Of a stretch of 64,000 nt of DNA, positions 10,775-24,900 are shown piece after piece. The DNA comes from Atriophallophorus winterbourni (lineage: Eukaryota; Platyhelminthes; Trematoda; Plagiorchiida; Microphallidae). Position 1 is the stretch's first letter. Each line of letters opens with the position of its first letter. The notes beneath the pieces were generated by a model. The model made no database searches. It was not told the DNA's origin and was given only the letters and a program-made list of their open reading frames with translations. Location: the NCBI GenBank assembly GCA_013407085.1, contig JACCGJ010003248.1:1-64000 (forward strand), given 5' to 3'. Made by a program: the position numbers and the translations under genes.

Positions 10775-12896
10775 GTGAGTATATAACATTTTCTGCTTTT
10801 AATGCGCACCAAAACTTTATTTTGCTGCGGTCTTTCGATAACCTGATTTGGGTTTACATTCACGGGGACCTAAACCGGTGGCACATCGTTTCAGTGGAAA
10901 CATGCGGTTTATTTCACTTGAAACCTTGTTTTCATATTTGGGCACAAACATCGCGCTCAGGTTTCACTCGTCGAGCCACAAGGCTTTCGGTTCCTTGGCG
11001 ATGTATTTGTGTGCAATGTCTCATACCCATTTTCGCCAACCGCAATTAAATTGCACCATTTTTTAATCAATTTTTCAGGTCTGGTCACTTTGGTGATATT
11101 TCAACTTATGTGGGATTTCGTAGTTCATCGTTTTAACGCTGCGTGTGTGGTGTTGTGCACGTATGCGGTCCTCCATGGGTATCCCGCACAATTGTGTACA
11201 TTTCTCTCAATAGCCCTCGTGCTCTTGTTAATGATTCAAAGCTCCATCATTTACCATTAATTTAGTTGCAACATCTTTTTTATCCTTGTCACGCCGTTCC
11301 TCTTGCACGCATGTGCAATCGTACATCATTTCTGTGCTGTGTGGCTAACACCGTGCTGTATTGATCTACCATGGGTAGTGAGCTGCATGCTGAAACACAC
11401 TGGACTCACCGCCAATTTTATTTTCATTCTCTAATCTGTCTAGGTCTGGACAACCTGACAGTATCTTACCCTACGTGCAGTATATGAGCCCGCGGCACTT
11501 TACCGGGATTAGGCTTGTACACTTACACACACACACCGTTCCTCTGCTTTCTGTGTGCTCGGTATTCTCTTATTGTCTCTCCTTCAGCTTGTAACTGGCA
11601 ATAAGAATTGCGTGTACTCTATGAGCTGTTCAGCATTCTCTAGTTATCTGAATTTTGGGTTATTATCGCTTGGTGCCCTTCAATCAATTTGTTTGAAGCG
11701 TTTGTCTGTTTCACTCCGCTTCGACTGATCAACCTAACGTTTTGTCTTTCAAGATTCTCTACAAGGAAAGTGAACAAGCGAAGGTGGAACAGACACCAGA
11801 TGTTTCGGAAGAACCCGACACAACTGACGCAGAAGGTAAGATTTGGATTTTATGTAAATCGTGGATGTTTTATCCAGTGTTCGTGGAGCTAACCAGTTAA
11901 ACGTTAGGAGGCGGTCTAACTCAAAAATCTCTTTATTTTAATTTGACAACAGAGGCGTTCAAAAGCCGTTAGCTGATCGGGTTGATTGTGAAGTGCCTAT
12001 TTCGCGACTTTTACAAAATTAATTAGTAATCATAGTTCTTTTTTCGATAAATAACGATTGCGGGGTTTAATAGCTATTGTGTTTAAATATATGATGCTCT
12101 GATTCGCTCCCACACCCAAAATGCTTCAAATGTGTGGCTCATAAACCTTCTTGCACGGCCGAGTTATTGCCGTTGCCTAGCTTTTCAATTGTGGGGTTTG
12201 GAAATTAAGTAAGAGGTAAACAATGTTTAAGGCAGTTAATGGATAAGGCTGAAACATGAAAACACAAACGCTCATGGGGATGCGTTCAAACGCATAGGCT
12301 CGTGTGTAATAGAAATGCATGCAGATGTGTGATTTTTTTGAGGTAGGATGGTTTTGAATAAATTTCTCGTAATGCAAGGGAGTCGGTATCATGAGGTTTC
12401 AAATTCACTTGCAGTTAAGCGCTCGCTACTTGCTACCGGTGTAATGCTGTCCATGATGATGATAATAATAATGACGGGATCGTTTGAGACTGGCTCCTTC
12501 TTTATTTCGGGACATCAATTCAATTGGAGCGAACCCGAGAACTGAGTATTCTAGAAAGCTTGACAAACTGTACAGCGCACTTTTCAAACCGTCGCGCATA
12601 AATTTCAATACGCCGATGTGCGAATGATGAAACGAATTGCTCGGTATGACCTTGAAAAAAATCAATCTTGTTACAATGATCCTAATGATCAACGTTAACA
12701 ATATGAGGACGCTACAGTGCCGACCCAATGATCACTGAACACCCACCATGCTAACAGCTGACGAACCACATTTAGTTCTCTCTAATAACCGTTACCGATG
12801 ACGTCATTTTATGTTCTGCCTTCTATACATAGAAAAGTAAATGGAAAACTGCTTTTCTCGTAACTTATAATATATATATATATATATATAGATAAT

Positions 12897-12931
<35 letters not shown>

Positions 12932-15900
12932 CTATAATATAACGCTGATATACTTGCATATTTTTGGGCTTGAGTGGGCGTTTCGACGTTTTTCCTATCT
13001 TGTCAGCTTGTCGACAAATTTTTGCGAAACACATATATGTATTACATCATGAGCCTGCCGACGCTAATCGCTGCTTAGTCAAAGACTCCGTGTGGGTTAA
13101 GATACTGCCAGGTTGTTCAAGCATAGACAGATACGAGTTATGGAACTTAAAATTGTAGGTGAACCCCAGCGTGTTTCTACATGTAGCTCAGCACAGGTGG
13201 TAAATCAAATTAGTACGGTCAAATATGTAGTACAAAAGTTATACACGATTCCACATCCGTGCTTCAAAGCGATGTGTCAGGTAGCATCGATATGGCGACT
13301 TTTGCAAATGTGTTAGTTATGCAATTCTTTCTAACCCGGATGTATTATTACAACCACCTTGTTCTATAACTTACTTTTTAATTGAGCTTTTTAGCAAAAC
13401 ATATGGCAATTTTCTCTCATTGTATATATTTTGCCTTCGTATAGAGTTGGATGTGGAAGCCGTAGAGTCCGAACTGGCAAAAGAGGAGGCCAGTCTGAAG
13501 ATCTCGGAAACAGCTGCGGATAACAAAGATGCCCCGATTTCTGAGCGTCCGAAAACTTTCTTCTCAGCAACCGATGAAGGTGAGACCTGGTGTTGTTATG
13601 TTGTGTCTGTGTTGTGATTGTGATTGTGTGGAGTCAGGCGAAGGGCCTTTGTGTTCACTAGATTGCCAAGGAAACGGTACGGCTGGATTGCGCAGACTTA
13701 AGCATCAAATTGACAATGCGAGACTGCAGCATGCACTCGCTTGCCTCTCAATAATACCGCTATCTTAGTATAGTTTTGCATATCCCTCTAGAAGAAGTTT
13801 TACCCAATCTTATCATTGTACGCCAGCATGTTTTTCTTGCTGTTGCATCTCTCCAGTGCTTTGGTTGTTAGTCTTCTTCTGTATATTTCATGCGATGAAC
13901 ATTATACTATCTCATGACGAGATGATAGGATTTCATCCATTGCCTAAATCTCGAGATGCAAACATTACGTCTGAATCTAAGATACTCTCCTATTTGTGCC
14001 TAAGTCACATTCACTCTCTAAACATGACTAATTTTTAAAGTAACGTGTTGCTCACATCCCTCGCGCTTAAAGTCTAACTTTGATGACTAATTTTTTTTAT
14101 TTTGAACAGTCGAAGAAGACCCGAGTTCTGGCGGACGAATTTTGATGGAAACGTTTCTCACCCAGTTACCTAATTGCGTGAACCGAGATTTGATTGATCG
14201 TGTAAGTGTTTTCTACGCAATGAATGGCTGACCCTCTGCATTTTGCCTATACTCATACACTACTCTCTCTGTTTGCAGGCTGCCATCGATTTTTGCTTAA
14301 ACTTGAACAAACGTCCTAACCGGAAACGCTTGGCGCGAGCCATCCTAATGGTTCCCCGAACGCGCTATGACTTGCTTCCCTTTTACGCTCGCCTCGTGGC
14401 CTCTCTGGCACCCGTTATGCCCGACTTGGTCGCAGACGTCTGTACTCAACTGATGAGTGAATTTCGCTGGCGTGTCTCCAAGCGGGATCAAATTAACCTT
14501 GAGTCAAAGTTGAAAGTTGTCCGTTTTATCGGTAAGATGTTCTTCTTGTTCCCAGCGCTATTCTATAATAATATTTGAGCTTGCGCTTGTTCAGTCCTTT
14601 ATTTGGATCTCCTTTACTGCTGGCTATGCTTATGTACATATTGTAAAAAATGCTTTCTTGCTGTTCGCACTCCTAAAATGAGAAGACTGTGCTCAATTTC
14701 TTTAGTTCTTCTGATTTTCGCAACTTGCGTCGTTAAGGAGCTTCATTATCCCCATTATCGTGCAAAGTGACGTGCGTGATATGATCAGATGAACGTAGCC
14801 TTCACAAAAAACCAAGACTTTTGCATTCCTGTAAGTAATCAAACACCCTACTCTGGTTAGCTCTTGTACACATTTCATTCGAGTTCATTGAGCGTAACTT
14901 TAAACAGTTTACATGCGAAGTTGCTTCTTTTTTTACTTTACTTTTGTGCGACTATCTCCTCCTGGAGGATGAGTCGGCTTCGTTGACGTCATGGATTGCA
15001 GCCACTCACGCTCGGCGGTTAGAAACGAGATCCGCGCAGATTTTAAGCTAGGTCCGGTCCCACATGCGCCATCCGTAAACCGAGCGTAGACCAAGCAGCT
15101 CCACATCCGATCTCACGGTGGCGAGCCAAGTCTTCTACTCGACGCCAAACGGTTCTTCTGTTTTCTTCACTTGCTTAGCATTCCCAAGTCTGTCAGTGTT
15201 GGTTTGTGCTTTTCCCATGTGTGTAAAGTCTTTCTTGAAAATGCAATGAAATTCCCTTCATCACTCCTCATTTATTGGAACTCTTCCCTTTCTGGGTAGA
15301 CAGAAGTAATGTGCGTTTCATGCGAACGCTGTCATGTCTCCGCTTGTTTTTTGCGTCCATTTAAATTCCTCAAATGGGATAAAAGTTAAAAAAAAGCTTG
15401 AAGATCGGAGCGAAACTCCGCGTGGTCACTATGATGTGCGAAGGTTAGCAAAAGCTACACGTGTTTCGCTTACGCAATAACAGACATCGTCTTTAACACA
15501 ACCGCCATCAGAATTCCAACTGTCAAGGTCCACGCAGCTATCGGCTAGTCCTATATCGGCGTCACTGTCTTTGTGGTTTTTGAGATATATAGTTTTGGGT
15601 TAGTATCTTACATCAGTGAAGTGCAAATTATATCCCATAGTCTGAAGCTTCCATTGCCCTGCAGTTTAGGCCCTGTTGTATTGTATGAGTGTCATCCGAA
15701 CATACGAGGTCTTTCGTATTCTCCAGATTGGTTGGCTTTTCTTTCACTTTACTCCGAACAGCCAATAGTTTTTTACTATAACTTCGACCGCAAACTCGAA
15801 GTGAATCAGCCAGTTGAAGCAGCACTACCGCTATAGACAAGAACAAACAATGTCAATGGTCGATAGATTCAAAAATTCTCACCCTAAACACTTGCACGCA

Positions 15901-18900
15901 TTATGGGTATAAAGAATGGAAGCAATAAATCAATCATTTTATTCATTTTTAAATGTTACTCGTGGTAACGAGAGTGCGATTGGATTCTGGTATTTTTTTA
16001 GCTATAAACTGAAAATTTATAGCTTAACATATGGGTGCTGACCGAGTAAAATTTGGCTAGCAGGTATACTTTTATATCGTATTTCGTTATCATACTAGGC
16101 TGTACCATCTGCTGCTTTTCTGGGTGTTGAATCTCGGTGTCTTCTCTTTCATCAGAGTATAGTATGGATTGAGACCACTGCGAACTCATTTTTACAGCGT
16201 AACGTGAATTTTTGTAAACTTCGATCATTTTTGCTTTGTTTATCAACCGCTTAAAAATCGATAACATAGAAGACAATGAATTCGACCGATTGAGATTACA
16301 AGCACCCGAATCACCTCGCCACAACAAATTCCGATCTATCTCATATTTCTAATGGTGCTGTCGTTTGGAGAAATAAATAAATAAATAAACAGTTTGAGTA
16401 GCCACTAATTATGTTTAATGAACTAGGCCGTTATACCGACTCCCAGTATTAGTAGCTACAAATTTTCCGTGTTGTATTACGGTTGCTTTGTTTTATATGT
16501 ATGTTGTACAGTATTCATTGTGCTCTTTTATCATTAGTCGGGAGCTGACATTTCGAACATTTTCAAATAAAACTTGTTCCTTCTTCTTCTGTCGGTGAAG
16601 GTCAATCACTTCACTTACTTACTGTTATGTGTCAGAAATTCGCTACATTCAACTTCATGCTTGCTGCCTTGTGTTTATCGGTTCGTAATCTGTTCAATGT
16701 ACATCGTGTTTTCCTCTCTTCTCGTTACAGGCGAATTGGTAAAATTTCGAATTTTCCCCGCCCACCAAGCCTTGAGTTGCCTGAAGCAGCTTTTACCGCA
16801 GTTTGTGCATCACAACATTGAAATGGCCTGTGCGCTTCTCGATACGTGCGGGCGTTTTCTGTATCGCTTGCCTGCGTCTCATCAACGAACCAAAATCTAC
16901 TTGCAAGTGATGCTGCGCAAGAAAACCGCATTGCACTTGGATCAGCGTTACTGCATCATGATCGAGAACAGCTACTACTACTGCAATCCTCCACCGTCGC
17001 AACAACAAGTAATCACCGATTTCTGTTTTATATGTGTGAATAATTATTATCATTGTTTCTTCTATATGTCGATTTGCCTCTTTTCTTCGTCCAGTTGGCT
17101 GATATCGTAAACTTGACGCCCGAGATGCAATACCTTCGACATTTGTTGTGGTGTGACCTGGACAAGACAACCGTGAACAGTGTGCTTCGCTCGTTTCGTC
17201 GGATGGACTGGACCGATCCAGAAGTGCGTCTCACCCTAATTTTCAGCGCTCTCTTGTTTATAATTAACGTAACTTAATGATGGACAACCATATCAAGGAA
17301 GGTGACCAAATCTCAATAAATAAATTAGACGATATTCTTCATGAAAGAGTGGTTATCAGAATCTATTCCTCAGAGTTGTGAATAATCGGTTATCATGCCG
17401 GTGTTCAAAAAGGTGTGCAAAGTTCCTGTTGTAATCGCCGAAAGATAATTTTCACTAACTATATTATTAGCGTCAGTATGCCCTCGAAGATTAACTCGCA
17501 TAGGAAATCGCAAATCGTAGAGTACTAAGCTGGCTTTCGCCAGTGGCGTTGTCGATCACATTTTCAGGCATCGACAGATCTTAAAAATGCGGTATACTTA
17601 TCTGCAGCCGGCAATAGCCATCTTAGATTTTGACTCAATGGATCGAAATGTTCTGTTTATCACCTTGCAGTCTCTGACTGTGTGTGGCACAGCTGAAATC
17701 CTATTTAATGGCGGACTTGCAGTAAGCATCTTGGATTTTGTTCAAATGACGGAGGCTGAGCTGGTATTGCTTGTTCAGGACGTTTCGTCATAAGACTAGA
17801 TGATGATGTGGCTCAAAATCGTGTTCAGTGGTGGTCTCGTTGGGGACATCTTAGATTGTTCGCTTAAAGTGGTAATGAGGAATTCTTGTTAAGCTGCATG
17901 GCAGTGAAATCCGCAAGGAAGCTGTCGTGCTGATGTCACTCTACTCGTTCACCAAACTTGATTTAATACATGCTCCATTCGAGCTGTAGTCATCTTATCC
18001 CAATTTCCTTGTACGTAATTTTTTTATAGATTCAGTAGCCCCGCTTGCTTTTTACCTTCTCTTAGGATTTCATGTTTTCATGGTTGTATGACAGTTAACC
18101 ATTCGGTACATGCTACCATGATGACGATGATTGGCTTCAAGTGGTCCGCCCAATGTCTCTCCTTGCTATCATGCTTAATGTAGTTCCTTCTAGCGACAAA
18201 AAATCAATTTATAAACAGTGTCAAGTCTGTTACCGACGCAGTATTTCCTTCACCAGCAGACTGGCGAACCGCTAAATGTTATTCTCACGCTGGCCACTCT
18301 GTTTCCTGTTATTCTCACTCAATGCACTGCTTTTACTTTACTTTTTCCCCGATCTTACACATGAACAAATTTCTATTATTTTCCGAAATTGCAGATGGTG
18401 CAATTCGCCGAGTCATTGTTTACACGATCCTGGGAAGTGCCTTTTCCGAAGATAAACTGTGTTGCTTCCGTGCTCTCCGGTCTGGCACCACTTCACTCAA
18501 ACTTTGCTGTGGCCGTGGTGGACAATGTGATTGAAGATATTCGTCTGTGCATGGAGGTGAGCATGAGAACTGGGTCCACTTGCTACGTTTTATGTTTCGT
18601 TTCATTTATAAACTAGCTTCAAGTAAGCAGTTATGATTCTCGTCATCAGCCCACCAACTGTTCGCCTACTTGCAAACTCATGCCACGTGAGCAGTAAATT
18701 TGTTTGTCTTTATCTGATGCTCGTTTTCCTCACATGCATTGAGGGCTACAAACAGAACTTCGTAGTTGATGTATTTGTGGACCACGGTAAACGCTTGACA
18801 ACAGTCCCTTTCTTAATTTTCCACTGCACAGAATCCATGAACTTGTGGCCTACTTCGCATTGTATCCTGCAGACTGCACTCGCGCTTTCCTTTTATTTTC

Positions 18901-21900
18901 TCCTTACATTTGTGTCCGTGTCTTCTGTTTTTACGCAATTTATGTCGCAGTCGCATTCGATAACCACATTAGCACTGACCTCGACATTGGAATCCATGGT
19001 TACAACTATTATCCTGCGGTCATCCTTGCTTTGCTTATTTATGAATCTTTTTCTCCCCTGGTCACCCACACGATTTTCTCATTTGTATCTGTCTTGTGGT
19101 ATGTTGTCCAATTGTTCGCATGCTTCTCGGTCCAAATAGTCTATCTGGCGTCATTTCTTACGTTTGTTTCTCAATCGTTTCCACATCAGAGCTGTCTTAG
19201 TGATGCATTCGATAGGCTTTTTGAGGGATAAGTCTATGAGCAGACATACGCCGCCGGCGTGCAACTGACGCCCAATAACCGAGTTCTGCCTATCGTTGCA
19301 AGCGCTACAAGAGAGATTGCTCCTCCCGAATCGTACTGTTTAGTCATTCGAAAAGCTGTAGAACATGAACATTCATGCGATTGTTTTGTACATCCATGGT
19401 GGACATCGACCGAAGAAGGCCAACAAAAATGGTTTATCCGGTATATTATTATTGGCTTAAATTTGATGAACAAAAAACACATGTAGTGAAACTACAAAGA
19501 ACAAGCTGCTTTTTGCACATTTCCTTTTGCATATTCCGCTTGTCTGCTTTCCATTTTTCCCACGCTGGCTTATCTGCTTTTCCTGCTTCACATTGCTTGG
19601 CGCTTTGTCTGGCTCGAGACTTGTGCTTCATGATGATGATGATGTTGTTGTCGTTGTAAGAGTAGTCCTATTTATTTCATTCTATTATGCCGTTCGTTTG
19701 TCTGATTAGAAATGTGTTTCCCTATATCAGTGACAGAAATGGATTCCAGCAAGTGATTAATTCACTATCTGTTAAGCTTGTTAAACTTCCCCATTTGTAG
19801 AGGATTACCAGATATTGAACCAACAACTTCTAAGCAAACTTGATTCCGTTTGTGACTGCACATGAGCTCTTTGTATCTCGGTAAATTTTCGATACACCAA
19901 TGTGCGTAAATATATAGCTGAGCATATAGGTGGGTTGGGGTATATACAAATGTAAGTAAAAATATGTACCGGCAAAAAGACTGCAGTGTGTTCACGCGTG
20001 ATGCTCATCACCGATGACAATCACTATATATGAATGAATGAGAGCTCAAACCTGATCCAGGCAAACTGCAACACAGTTATAGACTACACTTGGGCCTGGG
20101 CAACCTGACAGTATCTTAGCCCATGTGCAGTCCTCGACTGTGCGGCACTTTGCCTGGATCAGGCTTGTGATTTCATACATACATACATTCACTTGGGCCA
20201 AAGTACTGCCAGGATGCTCAGGCTTAAACAATCATTATACCATAGTATATATGCACAGTTGTTCTGTACCGCACGAATGCCAAACTATGCGGGATGGTTA
20301 GCTAGATAGCTAGCTGGTGAGATGCATCTGCTCTCTTTTCTTCAAATGACTTACATGATCTAATGAAAGCGCAAAAATTTGTTGCAGCTCAATTTGCCGC
20401 AATTGTGTCAACGCCGGATTACCATGGTCAAATATCTCGGGCTTCTCTATGGTTACTGTCTGGTGGACTCTCCGGTTATTTTCAAGATGCTCTACTCGTT
20501 GCTCACTTTTGGTGTCAGCCTTGATAGTAAGTATACACTGTCCTTCCCGTTGTTTTTATTGCCTTGTTACCGTCACTTCGACAGTTAGCTTTTCTTTAGA
20601 CAAAGACGCTATCTTAATCAATAAATCGTAGACATTCTGATTTACCCTCACCATACAGCCTAGCATATGGAGGAAACGATAATTTTTGTGTAGATTTGCT
20701 AACACATTAAACTTGTGTTCAGTTGCTTCCTATTTGATTCGACTGCAGGCCGCGGAGTCTACAGCTTGGTTTATCCCAAATGATGTAAGAGGAGCATCTC
20801 ATTTACCGCAATCATAAAAGCCAAAAATGAGGTACCTTAGCCCAACGTGTACTCAAGAGTTCCTATCTATTCACGCTTGCTTTGCTTGTGGAACTCAACA
20901 TATATTGTTGCATTTGAAGAAGAAGAAGAAAATGACTTTATTCGTGTACACGAATTTTCAGCAATACATTAATTTCTCCACAAAATACAATTATGATAAA
21001 ATGTGTAACATGCAACACAATGAAATGATACTTGAGATAATAAAGTGTCAGGTTACCGTAGGCTAGACAAATGTGAGAGGAATTAGAAAAATAAAAATCG
21101 GTAAATAACTGGAACATCTCTGCGTCGTTTAAAAAAATTGTCAAGTGCTTCTTTAACTCCATAACTGCTTTCTACTGATAAACCATGTATCGAGCCAAGT
21201 ATGGAACAAAAGAGTTTCTAAATTTATTAGTTCTCTTATAGGGAATAACATAGTTACTTCGGGTGGAGGAAAAAGATTCACTAGAAGCAAGGCTTTTGTT
21301 CAGTGGATGTGAACAATCATAAGAAATAATTGCGATGAACCTGTTGCATTCACGAAAGTGACGATCAACAATAGTGTCTCGAATGTCATCCACGGGAACA
21401 CAACTCAATCTTGAGATGAGCTTAATACTTCTTCTGATAATCATAAAATCCTTTTCCAAAAGGCCAGGAAAAATTACGGAGGGGGCGTAAAGGAGGTGTG
21501 GAATGATGCAAGAAAAAACAAAATGTTGAATAACTTTTAGTGGTACGGAGAGAGAACGGAGGGGAAGTGCATAGAATGACAATTGGCGCATCTTTATGAA
21601 TTGATTTGTTACATGTTTGGTCCAGTTAAGATTGTCAGATACGGGTGTGAATTTTATGTGAATTAAACCAGAGTTCTTTAGATCAAGTGTTGGCAATTAT
21701 ATGGAAGACTCCGTGAATAAAACCCCGTCTCTGACTCAATCGGTTGCCCATTATTGTTACTATTTGGCATAGACTGCAGCACTTTGCCTGGATCCGGCTT
21801 GTGCTTTCATACATACTATTTGAAATGATCATCTCGTCACATCTGTGTAAAGGTCAACAGGTTCTGGATTATAGCGTTCGTTTGCTTATCAATCTAGTTT

Positions 21901-24900
21901 TCCTTCCACAGATAACCTTATATTACACCTCTTCCTTGCAGACAACATCCCCAGCTTTTTCGATCCACCTGATTCACTCTTCCGTATCGTGCTCATATGC
22001 ACCCTTTTGGAGACGCTGGTCGGATTTTTCGATCAAGGGAAAAAACGCAGGAAGCTCAACATATTCCTTATTTACTTTCAGGTACGTTCGTGTTCATTCA
22101 TTCATTGACTTCCTCAAAAGCACACTTGATTAGCTATTCCATAAAATCAACCGGATCAAGAACAGATTCATTGCTAACGTATGTTCATTCCCTTTTAGCG
22201 CTATTTCTGGTTCAAGCGCTCACAACCTTTCTGGATCCAACCCTTATCGTCAGACAAGAAGAAGACAGAATCGGATGTTGTCAGCTCAGAATCGGAAACT
22301 TTGGATGGGTCCACTGACCTTACTCCCACTCGACCAGATTCGGATACCCGAGCTCTACCTGTCATCTTTACCCCTGTTATGTTTCCCACCGCGGTTGAAC
22401 AACAATACCATGAAACGTTGAGTCATTTGCGTTCCGGTGTTATCAAAGCAAAGAATTTCGCTCAGGCTCAGCGTCTGGTCACTCGACTGGAGGCCCGATA
22501 TTTGCCTCGCTTGCTTCGTATCAGAGCCACGTACGGTTTGATGAATGGTATTGATGAGAATATTGAACCCGATGGAGATCAAGGTGCTACCTTGGCAAAG
22601 GGACAGTCCAAAATGAACAGAGCAGCCGGCCCGGGGCATATGGAACCGATCGCTGAAGAGTTCGAACCCGGGGAAGGTCAGCTAGCTTTCAGTCTGTTTT
22701 TCTCGATGAGTGCTGTTCGTAACGTGGATTTTTGAGATTACGCAACTGTTCTGCTTTTCCATTTTGTTTTTACTACGTCTTGTAACGCACACCCTAATGT
22801 TGCTTTGTTTCAGCATATGCGTACGTACAATCTGATAACATTGGCTAATGTCTAAATGCTCTTTTGCATTTATTTCCGTCACGCACACACCGTACGACCG
22901 GTTTCGTGCTGTTAACACTCATCATGTAGGGACAGTAAGATCAGGATCCGCATGCGCTAATGTCGTTATTAGGATCGCATTGTACGGAGCGACCTGATAG
23001 CTTCATTGTTTGCTCATTACTATGTACTGTCACTGTTGGTGTGCTGAATTCTACTCGTCCTTCATCACGCAGGGCCTGTGTGGCCGACATTTGCAAATTG
23101 CATATCGTTCGATAGCGGTTGATATTTTTCATCTCATCCACATTTCAAGGACGTTCGAATCCAATCCTCCGGAAGCCCAAATGATTTCCGATTCACGGTT
23201 GTCGTCGTCGGTCGTTCCGGTGCATCTAGTTCTTGTGTTGTGTCGGAGAGTGGTGTTTTGCATATCTTCCGGAAGCGCATGATTATCACTCAGCACTAAT
23301 GTACTTCGCAACTCTATAATGTTATATTCGAATGAAAAATCAATGTTGTTCTGCTCACAGACTTTCGATTTTCTAAACTCGCATGTACTTGGTTTTTACG
23401 CGTGAGACTCCATCGATATTTCGTTGCTACTCCAGAATCGAACTTCATGATCGTGTAAAATGTTGTACAGCATGAGATCGCCGTGCGATTGTGATGTGCC
23501 TCCATGGTCTACATCGGTTAAAGATGGCAAGCAACAATACATCTCCTGCGATTGTACTTTAACATCATTTGACTATATCTTGTCCCAAATAAATTTATCG
23601 AACCTTTTATAAGTATCTGTGCCAGGTATAACTAAAATTGCCATCAAAATTACATCGCGAAACTCGAGTCCAGTGCTTCCATTATGGACCGTCGTGATCA
23701 ACTTTGTGAATAGTTCGACGGGCTTGGCCTTTTTATGAGTAGTCGCAAATATAAACAACATATTCTCCAAACATCGCTTAAATTGCATCGCTATCCAATA
23801 TGGAAGCTTTTCGGTCTTAGGCGCATTGGTTTGCTTAAGTCCTCTCATTGTTGATCCGATTCAGCCTTGCACATTTGCTTCATAACAGTTTTCTTTTATT
23901 CTGTTGTTTAATCGGTCTTCCTTTTTGATTTCGCGTATTAGAAATCGCTTTCAACGACGAAGATTATGCCATCGATGATGACGAAGACGATTATGACGAT
24001 GATGATGATGACGACGACGAAGAGAGGGAAGAAAATGATGGCAATCAAATGCGGAGAAATCGAATCGAACGCGATGAAGGCGAACATTCGAAACGCAATG
24101 TGCGTGACCGACGTGTTGAGGATGGCGAACTGGCGTTCACTCCGTTGTCCTCCACTTCGCCGATCACGATGGCGGGTGATGACGATCAGGAGGTCAGTGA
24201 TGTCTCTAGTTCGCTCGATTCTCAGCTTAATCTGCATTGACCTTACTTCCTAAAATATCCTTTAGTAAAGTCTAGGTGAAGACTAGGTTTCAAAGTTGGT
24301 TGTTAATATCTTATAATTAGGCTTGGGCAACCTGACAGTATCTTAGCCCACGTGCAGTCTCTGACTGCGGCACTTTGCCTGGATCAGGCTTGTGCTTTCA
24401 GACCATACCATACCATGTTCTAAGTATTTTTCGTTCTGTTCTCCTGGAGCTCTGGGTATTTTAAACTGGCAATTTCGCCTTTAGCAATCGGCCCTTATCA
24501 TCGCTGACATGTATTGGAGTATCTGCTAGCGGATTGTGATTGGTCTAAATAAGCGTTCGACGTTCTATTTTCATTTTATCAACGAAAAATTCTATACAGC
24601 GTAACTGGTTTATGTTTTTCTGTTTGGTTTCCAAATCATTCTCGCTGTACATGTGGATACACCATGCCGAGTTTCAACATTGCGCATCTCCACGTTCACT
24701 TCAGCGTTGGCAGGACCTTAAAACAGTCACTGCTAAAATGCCAGTCGCGTTTGAAATATCTTACTATTTACTTGGTGACACTACTTCGAAGATGGCCCTT
24801 CAGACCCGATAATTTAATTTTTCCCTGTAAACCGTTTACTTTCCCCCGGGTTGGAGTCTTGACAAATTTTACTTTTATTTACAACAATTTATCTCCAAAC

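Noticed and set aside
12804..13034. Open frames across the (TA)n tract
   Set aside because: They are simple-sequence translation with repeated Ile-Tyr and no gene context.
15395..15435. GGAGCGAAACTCCGCG segment, considered as a degenerate hammerhead
   Set aside because: Only the GAAA side is similar; no CTGATGA core, and the flanking sequence does not match the hammerhead units.
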